Shown piece by piece: positions 34,514-43,534 of a stretch of DNA of 64,000 nt (its first letter is position 1; each line of letters opens with the position of its first letter). This stretch comes from Paraburkholderia aromaticivorans. Its GTDB lineage: Bacteria; Pseudomonadota; Gammaproteobacteria; Burkholderiales; Burkholderiaceae. The stretch spans positions 992,001 through 1,056,000 of the forward strand of contig NZ_CP051515.1 of assembly GCF_012689525.1 (NCBI RefSeq). Reading direction: 5' to 3'. A program made the translations under genes and the position numbers. A model generated the notes under the pieces. It searched no databases, was not told where the DNA came from, and saw nothing but the letters and a program-made list of their open reading frames with translations.

Positions 34514-35143
34514 ATGCGCACCCGTTCCTTGCGAAGCCGCCGCGCGTCCAGAGGCATCGTCAGCGTGGAAATGGCGTTGTTGCTGCCGATGCTGCTCGCG
34601 CTCGCGCTGCCGGTGTACGACATAGCGCGCAACATCCAGGCGCAGATGATTCTGATCAACGTGAGCCGCGAAGGCGCGAGCCTGTCCTCGCGCGCGTCGC
34701 TCACCTATCCGATGCAGACCATCATGTCCTCGCTCACCGCGACCACGCCACCGCTGAACATGACGGCGCACGGCATGATCTACATCACCGAGGTCATGGG
34801 CAACAACAACTGCGACAGCAGCGGCAACAATTGCACAGGCGTGGTGGTCGCGCAGTATCGCTGGAATGGCGGCAACTACAATCCGGCGAGCCAGTTGTGG
34901 AATTGCGGCAATGCCGGCACGCGCTGGGCGACGGACGGCACCGGCAGTTGCGGCGGCATTCCGGCGGCGGGGAACACGTCGCCGGTGGTGAACCTGCTGC
35001 AAGGCAAGCTCTCCGACGGCCAGATCGCATACGTGGTCGAGGCGTTCTATCTGCAGACGCCGCTGATCGGTTCGTTGAATCTCGGCGGCGGCATCACGAC
35101 ACCTGCACTCTCGCCGAATCTCTATGCAATGACGGTGTTCTGA
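34514..35143 (+). CDS. tadF: TadF-type pseudopilin
   Basis: 209 aa, TadE/TadF domain protein. The N terminus RASRGIVSVEMALLLPMLLA carries the Gly-Ile cleavage region and Glu at +5; the helix is followed by NVSREGASLSSR, the family block. Two pairs of cysteines (NNCDSSGNNC and WNCGNAG...GSCGG) suggest disulfides in the periplasmic part. ATG at 34514 is one base after the tadE stop. Confidence 0.88.
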   Translation: MRTRSLRSRRASRGIVSVEMALLLPMLLALALPVYDIARNIQAQMILINVSREGASLSSRASLTYPMQTIMSSLTATTPPLNMTAHGMIYITEVMGNNNCDSSGNNCTGVVVAQYRWNGGNYNPASQLWNCGNAGTRWATDGTGSCGGIPAAGNTSPVVNLLQGKLSDGQIAYVVEAFYLQTPLIGSLNLGGGITTPALSPNLYAMTVF

Positions 35144-35193
35144 CCCGGCGAAAAGCTGGCTCAAATAAAAATACGCAGGACCGGGGGAATTCA

Positions 35194-36537
35194 ATGAAAA
35201 CAACAGCGGCATTCAGAAGGCGGCAGAGGGGATCGGTCAGCATCATCGTGGCGGTGTCGCTGATTGCGTTGCTGGGCATCCTCGGTCTCGTGGTGGATTC
35301 CGGGCTCGGCTACATGATCAAGGCGCGCCTCGACGCCGCCACCGACGGCGCGGTGATCGCGGCCGGCGAAGCGGTCACGCGCGGCAACAACCAGACCGAG
35401 CAGACCAATAACGCGCAGCAGGCGGCAACGGCCTTTTTCGCGGCGAACTATCCGGTGGGTTTTCTCGGCTCGAGCGTGACGGCGGGTACGCCCTCGATCG
35501 TGTTCAACGCCGGCACGGTGACGATCGGCATGACCGCGCAGGCGAGCGTGCCGGTTACGTTCACGAAAGTGCTCGGATTCAACGTGCTGAACGTGAGCGC
35601 GACTTCGCAGTCGATCCGTAAGACGCTGGATATGGCGTTCGTGATCGATAACACTCAATCGCTGAACACTTCCGGCGTGCCGGCCGCGGTACGCTCGAAC
35701 GCGGTGGCCTTCCTCAATAATTTCGACGTGACCAATGATCGTGTGGCGCTGATGCACTTCGCGTACGGCACGGTGATCGACGTGCCGTTCAACGGCAACA
35801 CGCGCGGTTTCGATCGCACGACCATGACCGCCGACATCAACAAGTACACGTTCAACGGCAGCACCAATTCGGCCGAAGCATTGTGGAATGCGCGCAATCA
35901 GTTGAACACGGTGATTACACAACCTTCGAGCCTGCGCGTGATCGTATTTTTCTCGGACGGTGCGCCGAATAGCTTCTCGTCGTTCTTCACGACCAATCAG
36001 AGTAAGTGCAACAACATTGCCACTACGCTCGCGAGCGGCGATGGTACATCCGGCGCAGTCTCGGGACTGTTCAGCATTGGTGCCCTGAGTCAAAAGCTGG
36101 CGTCGCCGTGTTACCAGAGCGATACGTCGGGATTCGTGACGGCCATGCCGAAGTGGTACAACGCCCACAACGTCAACGAACAAACCTTCCCGATCTGGCC
36201 CGTGACCTCGCCGCGTGTGGTGTCGAACGGCAATGCGACGTATGTGAACGTCAACCGCGCTTCGCGCAATCTGCTCGAAGCAATGGCTGCGGCGGCGCGT
36301 GCCGAAGGCACCTACGTGTTCACGCTGGGTTACGGACCGGAGTTGGTGCAGGCCGCCGGTCCGGACAATGAAATCGGTCAGGATATGCTCAAGTGCATGG
36401 CGAACACAGCCGATTCGCTATCGCGTTGCTACAACCCAAAACAGCCGGTTGGCGTGTACTGCTACGCCGCGACACCAGCCGATCTGAAGCCGTGCTTTTC
36501 GCAACTGGCTTCGCAAATCCTGCGTATTTCCAAGTGA
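35194..36537 (+). CDS. tadG: TadG-type von Willebrand A pilus protein
   Basis: 447 aa. N-terminal TadG-like segment (RRQRGSVSIIVAVSLIALLG, with GYMIKARLDAATDGAVIAAG) and a vWA domain (from about 145) with a near-canonical MIDAS motif DNTQS in FVIDNTQSLNT, plus VALMHFAYGTV and VIVFFSDGAPNSF. TadG contributes to pilus assembly or secretion at the envelope. Start ATG 35194 follows CCGGGGGAATTCA. A methyltransferase-like gene starts 7 bp later. Confidence 0.92.
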   Translation: MKTTAAFRRRQRGSVSIIVAVSLIALLGILGLVVDSGLGYMIKARLDAATDGAVIAAGEAVTRGNNQTEQTNNAQQAATAFFAANYPVGFLGSSVTAGTPSIVFNAGTVTIGMTAQASVPVTFTKVLGFNVLNVSATSQSIRKTLDMAFVIDNTQSLNTSGVPAAVRSNAVAFLNNFDVTNDRVALMHFAYGTVIDVPFNGNTRGFDRTTMTADINKYTFNGSTNSAEALWNARNQLNTVITQPSSLRVIVFFSDGAPNSFSSFFTTNQSKCNNIATTLASGDGTSGAVSGLFSIGALSQKLASPCYQSDTSGFVTAMPKWYNAHNVNEQTFPIWPVTSPRVVSNGNATYVNVNRASRNLLEAMAAAARAEGTYVFTLGYGPELVQAAGPDNEIGQDMLKCMANTADSLSRCYNPKQPVGVYCYAATPADLKPCFSQLASQILRISK

Positions 36538-36544
36538 GCGCGCC

Positions 36545-37258
36545 ATGACCACGACGACACCTTTGCAAGACCTGCCACTCGCCGTCGGCCAGCAAGCCGC
36601 CTCGGCATCGAGCGCCACGTCCGCCGCCGCGGATAGCGTTGGCGGCCTGCGCCATGCGCTCGTGGAAGTGGCCGCGCGCCTGGGCGCCGCGCTCATGTTG
36701 AGCCTGTTCGCCTATGCCGCGATGGCGGAATGGCGCACGCAGCCGTCGCGCATCACGCTGTTATTGCTCGTGGTTGCCGCGTGCTTCACGGTGGGCTTGT
36801 CGCTCTTCACACGCGTGCCCATGAAACGCGATTGGCGGCCGTTCGCCTTCATCTGCTCGATGGGCGGCACGTACTATTTCCTCGCCGTGCGTCTCTCACC
36901 CGGCGTGCAACTCGTGCCGGAGGCCGTCGGCGCCGCGCTGCAACTGCTGGGGACTTTCTGGCAGTTGTATGCCAAGGCGTCGTTGCGCCGCTCGTTCGGC
37001 ATCCTGCCCGCCAATCGCGGCGTCGTATCGCGTGGTGCCTATCGCTTCGTGCGCCATCCGATGTACCTCGGTTACTTCATCATCGACATCGGTTTTCTGC
37101 TGGTGAACTTCGGCCTGCAGAACCTGCTGGTGTACGGTTGCCAGTTCGCGTTGCAGGTGGGGCGCATCGTGCGCGAGGAGCAGCTTCTCTCCGCGGACGA
37201 AGGCTATCGCAACTACAAAGCCCGCGTGCGTTATCGCGTGATTCCGGGCATTTTCTAA
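36545..37258 (+). CDS. Isoprenylcysteine-methyltransferase-like membrane protein
   Basis: 237 aa, about five TM helices. The C-terminal part has the ICMT/PEMT signature: YRFVRHPMYLGYFIID and the closing EEQLLSADEGYRNYKARVRYRVIPG. Bacterial members methylate lipids or small molecules rather than prenylated proteins. It starts 7 bp after tadG, so it is cotranscribed with the pilus genes. Together with the internal hydroxylase it gives the operon two lipid-type enzymes. A bidirectional terminator follows. Confidence 0.87.
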   Translation: MTTTTPLQDLPLAVGQQAASASSATSAAADSVGGLRHALVEVAARLGAALMLSLFAYAAMAEWRTQPSRITLLLLVVAACFTVGLSLFTRVPMKRDWRPFAFICSMGGTYYFLAVRLSPGVQLVPEAVGAALQLLGTFWQLYAKASLRRSFGILPANRGVVSRGAYRFVRHPMYLGYFIIDIGFLLVNFGLQNLLVYGCQFALQVGRIVREEQLLSADEGYRNYKARVRYRVIPGIF

Positions 37259-37268
37259 GGCCGCAATC

Positions 37269-37300
37269 CTTGCGCTCGGCCCTCTGGCGGCCAGCGCAAG
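37269..37300. terminator. Bidirectional hairpin after the pilus operon
   Basis: CTTGCGCT (37269-37276) pairs with AGCGCAAG (37293-37300), with inner GGCC/GGCC arms around a CTCTGGC loop. It lies in the 65-bp gap between the convergent methyltransferase-like gene and the MFS gene. Confidence 0.6.
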
Positions 37301-37323
37301 CCCGTTATCCGCGTGAACCTGCC

Positions 37324-38490
37324 CTAAGCAAGCCGCACACTCCGCACCGCCTTGCCACCGACCAGACAAACGACCAGCGTCGCCATGACAAGCACGCACA
37401 AGGCAAGGCGCAAACCGAGCAGGCCCGCGCCGAGGCCGATCAACGGCGGCCCGACCAGGAAGCCCGCATAACCGAAGGTGGCGGCCATCGACACGCCGGT
37501 TGCCGGCGTGAGCGTCGAGCGGCCCGCCGCGCTGAAAATCACCGGGACGATATTCGCGAGGCCGACGCCGACCATCGCGAAGCCCACGCAAGCCGTGAAG
37601 ATTGTCGGCCAGCTCAACACGAGCGCAAGCCCGGCCACCGCGATCAAACCGCCCAGCGCAACGACCTTGCTCGAACCGAAACGGCGCACCGACACATCGC
37701 CGACGATGCGGCACGCCGCCATCGAGAACGCGAACGCGGAGTAGCCGATCGCGGCGACGCTCGCCTCGCGGTTCAGCGCCGAGCGCAGATACACGGCGCT
37801 CCAGTCGGCGACCGCGCCTTCCACCAGCATGCAAAGGAACGCGAGCATGGCGAGCTTCATCACGGCGGACGAGGGCCACGCCAGGCCGCTCGACGCGGCA
37901 GCCGCCCTCGGACCGAGATCACGCAATGCAAGCACCGCGGCGCCGATGATCAGGACCGCGATGAACAGGTCCGGGATCAACAGGCCGGCGATCACCCCGG
38001 CACCGCTCTTTTGCAACATCGCACCCGAGGCGGCGCCGAGCAGGCCCCCCGCGCTCCAGGCCGCATGAAACGACGACATGATGGGCGCGTGCCACTGCGT
38101 TTCGATCGTGCTCGCGTGGCCGTTCATGGAGACGTCGAGCGCGCCGTTCGCCGCGCCGAGCAGGAACAGCACGACGCACAGCGCGGCCATGCCGGGCGCG
38201 AAAGCCGGCAGCGGCAGCGCGATGACGAACGCCGCGCCGAGTAACGCGGTAGCGCGGCCACTGCCGAAGCGCGGCGCCAGTTGTCCCGCCAGCGGCATCG
38301 CGACGATCGCGCCGAGCGCGAAAGCGAACAGCGCGATGCCGAGCGAGGCGTCGCCCAGCGCCAGGCTTTCCTTGATGCGCGGGACTTCGACAGCCCACGC
38401 GCCGATGCCGAAGCCGTTGGCGAGAAACACGCCCAAGGTCGCGACGCGTTCCTTGACCGGTTTGATCTGAGGCATAGCGGACGATGTCAT
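37324..38490 (-). CDS. MFS transporter (FucP/YbjJ-like)
   Basis: 388 aa, 12 TM. Blocks such as NGFGIGAWAVEVPRIKESLA, AANGALDVSMNGHASTIE, SSFHAAWSAGGLLGAASGAM and ADWSAVYLRS match the YbjJ-type MFS subgroup. The start at 38490 overlaps the DeoR stop (ATGA); an ATG at 38475 is a near alternative. Coupled to a DeoR repressor, it probably exports or imports a sugar or drug. Confidence 0.88.
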   Translation of the reverse strand: MTSSAMPQIKPVKERVATLGVFLANGFGIGAWAVEVPRIKESLALGDASLGIALFAFALGAIVAMPLAGQLAPRFGSGRATALLGAAFVIALPLPAFAPGMAALCVVLFLLGAANGALDVSMNGHASTIETQWHAPIMSSFHAAWSAGGLLGAASGAMLQKSGAGVIAGLLIPDLFIAVLIIGAAVLALRDLGPRAAAASSGLAWPSSAVMKLAMLAFLCMLVEGAVADWSAVYLRSALNREASVAAIGYSAFAFSMAACRIVGDVSVRRFGSSKVVALGGLIAVAGLALVLSWPTIFTACVGFAMVGVGLANIVPVIFSAAGRSTLTPATGVSMAATFGYAGFLVGPPLIGLGAGLLGLRLALCVLVMATLVVCLVGGKAVRSVRLA

Positions 38491-39281
38491 GAGCGGGCCA
38501 CCATCACGTTGTCGCAGACGGCTTCGAGGCTGGCGAGGCGTGCAGCGGGCAGGTCGGCTTCGACGAACAGGTAGTCGACGGCGGACGCGGGCGCCACCGA
38601 AAACGGTGCCGCCGTCATCAGCTTTTCCGAGGTCATGGCGATGGCGATCTGGCCGCTTGCCTTGATCATCGACCGTTTCAGTTCGGCATCTTCGGCGTCG
38701 AAGGCGGCCACGCCTTCGTCCGGATCGAGCGCGCACGCGCCGAGGAAACAGAGGTCGGCGCGGATCTGTTGGATCTGCAGCAGGGCGGTCGCGCCGAGCG
38801 AGCCCGCCGCACCGCGCGCGATCCGTCCGCCGACCAGAATCACTTCGAATCCGGGCCGGTTCAGCAGGCGCGCGGCGGCCTCGGGCGAATTCGTCACGAC
38901 AGTCAGCTCCGCGTTGTCGGGCAGCGCCTCGGCAATCGCGACGTTGGTCGACCCCGCGTCCAGAAGAATGATCTGCTTGGAGCGGACGATCGACACCGCG
39001 GCGGCGGCGAGACAGGCCTTGCGATCCACGGCCTCGCCCATGCGTACCGACGCGGGTTTGTCAGCCGGTGAGATCAGCAGGGCGCCGCCGTAGACGCGCT
39101 TGCAATGGCCCTGCTCGGCGAGATCGCGCAAATGGCGGCGCACCGTGTGCTCCGATGTCTGGAGTTCCGCGGCGAGCGCCGACGCCAGTACGCGCCCGTG
39201 TGTTCGCAGCCGTTCGAGAATCAGCTGTTCGCGCTGCTCGGGCAGCAGCCCGTCGATGGCTTCCTGTCGCGTTCGTTGCAT
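38487..39281 (-). CDS. DeoR-family transcriptional regulator
   Basis: 264 aa. DeoR HTH at residues about 16-70 (EQREQLILERLRTHGRVLAS, ELQTSEHTVRRHLRDLAEQG, KRVYGGALL), then the sugar-phosphate sensor domain (KQIILLDAGSTNVAIAEAL, ELTVVTNSP, VILVGGRIAR, ADLCFLGACALDPDEG). It likely represses the downstream MFS gene and itself; direct repeats lie in its promoter at 39314-39342. Start ATG 39281; the promoter region is AT-richer than its surroundings. Confidence 0.92.
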   Translation of the reverse strand: MQRTRQEAIDGLLPEQREQLILERLRTHGRVLASALAAELQTSEHTVRRHLRDLAEQGHCKRVYGGALLISPADKPASVRMGEAVDRKACLAAAAVSIVRSKQIILLDAGSTNVAIAEALPDNAELTVVTNSPEAAARLLNRPGFEVILVGGRIARGAAGSLGATALLQIQQIRADLCFLGACALDPDEGVAAFDAEDAELKRSMIKASGQIAIAMTSEKLMTAAPFSVAPASAVDYLFVEADLPAARLASLEAVCDNVMVARS

Positions 39282-39313
39282 GTCTTCACCTTGCTCGGTC
39301 TACGAAACGATCA

Positions 39314-39342
39314 TAATCGAGCAAAATGTATCGTAAACGAGC
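39314..39342. promoter_or_regulatory. Candidate DeoR operator, direct repeats
   Basis: TAATCGAGC (39314-39322) and TAAACGAGC (39334-39342) are 20 bp apart, i.e. two helical turns. They lie 33-61 bp upstream of the deoR-type start, and ACGAT (39307-39311) / ATCGT (39330-39334) adds an inverted pair. Confidence 0.45.
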
Positions 39343-39466
39343 GTGACTTGCAATCGGTTTCCGAGGACCGTGGTCCGCACCGGTTTCGCGGGACATGGGA
39401 CGTCGAGCGCAGAGACGCGGCGCTGCGTCTATCTCCGGGAGCAGCGCCACGGCGAGGTGGCCGCCG

Positions 39467-40999
39467 TCATGGCGTCGCCGCGCGCCGCGAAGCACGGCCG
39501 AAGATCGCGCGATCCGCGAGCCACACCGCGAGCAGCGTGGCGCCCATCAACGGGAACACGATGCCGAGCAGGACGAGGCCGATTTTCCAGCCGCGCATCG
39601 GCGGCGCGGCACGTTCACGCGACGGTGCGCCAAGCGAGCGTTGCGGCCGCCGCTTCCACCACGTCACGCAGCCGGTGACGGCCATCGCGGCCAGCCCTAA
39701 AGAAATCGCGGCGCAGAGAATCTGGTTGGCGACGCCGAAATAACGGCCCATATGCAGCGACGTGCCGTACGACACGGCCTTCGACACCGCGCCGTAATCG
39801 CCATAGCGGATGTCCTTCAGGATCGCACCACTGTATTGGTCGATGTATAGCGTGCGTTCGTCTTTCGGATCGTCCGGAAAGTACGAGACGGTGTAGACGC
39901 CGGTCGCGGAAGCAGGCAGCACGATGTTGTAGCCGTCCGTCACGCCGAGCGATGCGGCTAGTGCAACGACGCGTCCGAGCGGCAGCGGATGCGCGGCGCT
40001 TGCCTCATCGGAGCCGGAGTGGGAGTTAGGCACGCGTGTGTTGCCGACGGCCCAGGGCGTGAGCGGTAGAGGCAGGTCGTCCATCACCATGCCGGGCATC
40101 GAATCCATGGTGGCCGCATGGGCGCCATGGCCGTTGTGTTCGGCGTGCTCATCATGTGCCATGTTTTCCGCATGCGGATCCGTTGCGGAGGGCTGCGTGC
40201 CGCTCTTTCCGGGCATGGCCGATTGCAACGGCAAACCGCCCCACGAACCCGGCGGCGCACCGAGATTCGCGGCGGTCGCGAGCGCCTTGAACTGCTTGCC
40301 CCACGAACCCGTCCACGGCAGTCCCGTCAATACGAACGCGAGCGCACCGAGCGCGAGCCAGATGCCCATCACAGCATGGACGTTCTTCCACAGCGCGCGG
40401 CCCTTGAGCGCGAAGCGCGGCAACAGCGTCGCACTTGCCGTGGTTTTCTCGCGCGGCCACCACAGCGCGACGCCGGTGCCGATCATCACGAGCGTCCAGC
40501 ATGCGGCCAGTTCCATCAGCAGCTCGCCGGGTTTGCCGAGCAGCAGCTTGCGATGAAGCATCCGGTCCACTTGCATGAAGCGGCGTTCGACGCTCAGCGT
40601 GCCCAGCACGGCGCCGGTATAAGGGTTCACATAGACGCTCTGTTTATCGCCGTCCGCGAGACGGAAGATGAATTCGGCGCTGCGCTCCGGTGCGCTCGCG
40701 ACGACAGCGGTCATTGCGACCGCATCTGGCGGCATGGCCGAACGCGCTCTCGACAGCAGCGTGCCTTCGGGTAGCCTCGGTACGGCTTGCGGTGTGACGA
40801 TCAGGCGCTGCGTATAAAGCAGCGGCTCGATTTGCGGCTGGAAGCAATACAGCGTGCCGGTGATCGCCAGCACGATCAGAAACGGCATCACGAAGAGGCC
40901 CGCATAGAAATGCCAGCGCCAGAGCGTCCGATAGCCTGGATGGACGGCCGTGGTCGCCGACGTGACGCGCCGGGCGTCGCTGCCAGTGGTGGTGGACAT
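39467..40999 (-). CDS. PepSY-domain membrane protein with His/Met-rich loop
   Basis: 510 aa, PepSY-TM family. TM1 lies at about 28-52 (LWRWHFYAGLFVMPFLIVLA), further helices near 165-180 and 207-228, and C-terminal TMs; PepSY blocks VYVNPYTGAVLGTL and LYIDQYSGAILKDIRYGDYG are clear. Between about 275 and 307 is a loop with about eight His and six Met (AENMAHDEHAEHNGHGAHA, then MDSMPGM), a likely metal-binding, Cu-type segment. The protein follows a TonB receptor and a DUF2946 gene on one strand, so it probably reduces or handles imported metal. ATG at 40999 follows AGGAGGATTTC. Confidence 0.9.
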   Translation of the reverse strand: MSTTTGSDARRVTSATTAVHPGYRTLWRWHFYAGLFVMPFLIVLAITGTLYCFQPQIEPLLYTQRLIVTPQAVPRLPEGTLLSRARSAMPPDAVAMTAVVASAPERSAEFIFRLADGDKQSVYVNPYTGAVLGTLSVERRFMQVDRMLHRKLLLGKPGELLMELAACWTLVMIGTGVALWWPREKTTASATLLPRFALKGRALWKNVHAVMGIWLALGALAFVLTGLPWTGSWGKQFKALATAANLGAPPGSWGGLPLQSAMPGKSGTQPSATDPHAENMAHDEHAEHNGHGAHAATMDSMPGMVMDDLPLPLTPWAVGNTRVPNSHSGSDEASAAHPLPLGRVVALAASLGVTDGYNIVLPASATGVYTVSYFPDDPKDERTLYIDQYSGAILKDIRYGDYGAVSKAVSYGTSLHMGRYFGVANQILCAAISLGLAAMAVTGCVTWWKRRPQRSLGAPSRERAAPPMRGWKIGLVLLGIVFPLMGATLLAVWLADRAIFGRASRRAATP

Positions 41000-41073
41000 G
41001 AAATCCTCCTGAAGCAAAGATGAGTCGATCAGTTCGAGCAACGTGGATGCGTATGCGGTTGGTTCAAGCGCGC

Positions 41074-43452
41074 TCACATGCGCAACTTCGCTTCCACGTA
41101 GAACGTACGGCCGGGGTACGGGTGATAGACGAAATAGCGGGCATCGAACAGGTTGTCGACGCCGATGCCGATTTCACTTAGCTTCGTCGGCTTGTAGGTG
41201 AATTTCGCGTCGGCCACCGTGTACGAACTGGTGCCGCCGAACACGTCCGGATTCGTGTCGGTATTCGTGAGCGTGTTGTACTGACGGCCCGAATAACGCG
41301 CGGCTAGCGTGAGCGCGGCGCGTTCGTCGAAGTGATACGTCGCGGCGAGATCCGCGCGCCACAGCGGAATCCGGTAGAAGTACTTGCCGACCGTGGCCGG
41401 GTTCTGCGCGTTGGCGATGATCTTCGACTGCGTGTAGGCCACGCTCGCCAGCAGGTCCAGGCCGCGCACCAGCACGTCCTGTCCCGAGTAGCTCGTTTCG
41501 ACGCCGCGCGAACGGACCTTGCCGATGTTCTGGAAGTTCGTCACGTTGGGAATCACGGTCGTATCGGTCTGGCTGAAGATCGTGTTCTTCACGTCGTCCT
41601 GGAACAGCGAGAAGCGGAACACGCCGTTCCAGTGCGCCCATTCAGCCGTCAATTCCTTCGAGAGATCGTCTTCGGGCTTCAGGTTCGGATTGTTGTTGAT
41701 GATCGACGAGCCGTTGATCTGCCCTTGAAACAGCTCGCTGACCGTCGGGAAGCGATAGGCGCGGCCGATGGACGCACGCAAGGTCAGGTCGTCCGTGACG
41801 TCGAACGACAAAGAGGCTTTCGGCGAGAAGTGCTGCTGGCTCACGTCGCTATACGGCAGGGTCGTGCCGGCTAGCGACTGCGAGCCGCCATAGGCCTGCC
41901 AGTCTTCATACCGCACGCCGTAGACGAGCTTCCAGCGCGGCAGAAAGCGCCATGCGTCCTGCGCGTAGAGCGCCTGGGTCTGCGTCTTGCCGGCAAACGC
42001 ATTGGCGAACGACGTGGCCGCGCCGTCGCGCCAGTTCAGCGTGTTGTAGCTTTCGTTGTCGAGGAAGTAGTTGTCATAGTGATAGCCGAAGCTCAGCGCA
42101 TGATTCGTGAGCCCGGCCTGATTTGTCTCGGGCGTGTAGGTGCTGCGCAGATCGAGCGTTTTCCAGCCGGCACCGTCGCCGAAGATCACGGTGCCTGGAC
42201 CGTTGCCCGGCGCGCCGGAATTCGCCGTACGCGCCACGCTGTTGCCGACGTCGTAGTACGAAGCGATCGCTTCGCCGTTCCAGCCGGTGGCATTGCGCGT
42301 TTTCAGCGACACGCCGTAGAGCCAGTTCTCGCTATGGCCGAGACTCGGCGCGAATGCGGCGGCGGGAATCGTGTATTCGTAGCCGTCGATCGCGACCTTG
42401 CCGCTGTAGACCGGATTGCCGTTCGTGTCGCGCAGAAAGCTCGAGGTCTGGCTGTTGTAGGTCTGATGCCAATAGCCGAGCGTGAAGCCGGCTTGCAGTG
42501 TCGGCGTGAAGTCGTATTGCATCTTCAGCTTGAACTGGTCCTGCACCGTGTGTTCGATGCCTTCGCTGTTCACGCCGAGTACCGCCGTCGGCGTATTGGT
42601 CTGGTTGTTGTAGAAGTACGCGCCGGTGACCGGCGTGTCGCCAGCTTTCGCGGGTGTGCCGGACTTGGCGAGCGTGGCGAATTGCAGCGGCTGGCTGGTG
42701 TTTTCCAGGTGATTCACGCCGAGCAGATACGAGAACTTGCCGATGCGGTCGCCGAGCGTTGCGCTGGCTTCGCTGCCGTTGAAATTCTGATTCACGCCGA
42801 ACAGGCTGAAGTGCTGCGTGAAGGCTTTGACGTCGGCGGTCGCTTCGAACTGTTTCGGCATGCGGGTGCTGATGAGCACGGTCGCGCCGAGCGAATTGCC
42901 CGGATAGAGCGCGGAAAACGGTCCGTAGATCACATCGACCTGCTGGATCTCGTCCGGAAACACCATCGACCAGCGCGGCGGAAACGAGAAGTTGTTGCCG
43001 AGAAGATTGCTGAGCAGCAGGCCATCCGCATAGACGAGACCGCGCGCGCTTTGCGAATTGCTGGTGCCACGCACGGCGATGATCGAATTCAGATCGCCGA
43101 TAAAGCGCTTGCGCACAGCGAGGTTCGGCATGTACTTCAGCACGTCTTCGGTGTTGACGACGTTCCAGTTTTCGAACTGCTCGCGGGTGACGGTTTCGAC
43201 CGAGGCCGGCAGGTTGGGATCGACGGCGCGCGGCGCGGCGGTCGCATTCGCGCTGACGCTGATGGTGGGCAGCGCGGCCTCGGCACTCGCGCTCTGCGCA
43301 TGAGCGGGCGAGGCGATGAAGGCCGGCACGAACACCGGAACAATGGCAGGCAGGCACGCGGGAAAAAACGGCCGCGGCAGCGGTTGAAGCGAGAAGCCGC
43401 GCGCGCCACGGCGGGCGCAAAAGGGCAGCCTTCGCAGGGCGAAGTTGAACAT
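41074..43452 (-). CDS. TonB-dependent outer-membrane receptor
   Basis: 792 aa. Signal peptide to about residue 52 (PAHAQSASAE), then the plug domain with TVTREQFENWNVVNTEDVL, RGTSNSQSARGLVYADGLLL and VDVIYGPFSALYPGNSLGATV, and a 22-strand barrel ending IGIGVDNLFDARYFVYHPYPG with a closing Arg-Met. A TonB-box-like stretch, LPTISVSAN, lies at about 61-69. It imports a metal chelate through the outer membrane. DUF2946 precedes and PepSY follows on the same strand, as in copper or heme/iron uptake sets. The PepSY start at 40999 is 74 bp away. Confidence 0.93.
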   Translation of the reverse strand: MFNFALRRLPFCARRGARGFSLQPLPRPFFPACLPAIVPVFVPAFIASPAHAQSASAEAALPTISVSANATAAPRAVDPNLPASVETVTREQFENWNVVNTEDVLKYMPNLAVRKRFIGDLNSIIAVRGTSNSQSARGLVYADGLLLSNLLGNNFSFPPRWSMVFPDEIQQVDVIYGPFSALYPGNSLGATVLISTRMPKQFEATADVKAFTQHFSLFGVNQNFNGSEASATLGDRIGKFSYLLGVNHLENTSQPLQFATLAKSGTPAKAGDTPVTGAYFYNNQTNTPTAVLGVNSEGIEHTVQDQFKLKMQYDFTPTLQAGFTLGYWHQTYNSQTSSFLRDTNGNPVYSGKVAIDGYEYTIPAAAFAPSLGHSENWLYGVSLKTRNATGWNGEAIASYYDVGNSVARTANSGAPGNGPGTVIFGDGAGWKTLDLRSTYTPETNQAGLTNHALSFGYHYDNYFLDNESYNTLNWRDGAATSFANAFAGKTQTQALYAQDAWRFLPRWKLVYGVRYEDWQAYGGSQSLAGTTLPYSDVSQQHFSPKASLSFDVTDDLTLRASIGRAYRFPTVSELFQGQINGSSIINNNPNLKPEDDLSKELTAEWAHWNGVFRFSLFQDDVKNTIFSQTDTTVIPNVTNFQNIGKVRSRGVETSYSGQDVLVRGLDLLASVAYTQSKIIANAQNPATVGKYFYRIPLWRADLAATYHFDERAALTLAARYSGRQYNTLTNTDTNPDVFGGTSSYTVADAKFTYKPTKLSEIGIGVDNLFDARYFVYHPYPGRTFYVEAKLRM

Positions 43453-43534
43453 GAACGTTTCCTCGATGCATGGAACAGACGATCGCGCGCCCCCTCGACG
43501 GGTGCGACGAATGCGCGATCAGGACCGACAGCGA

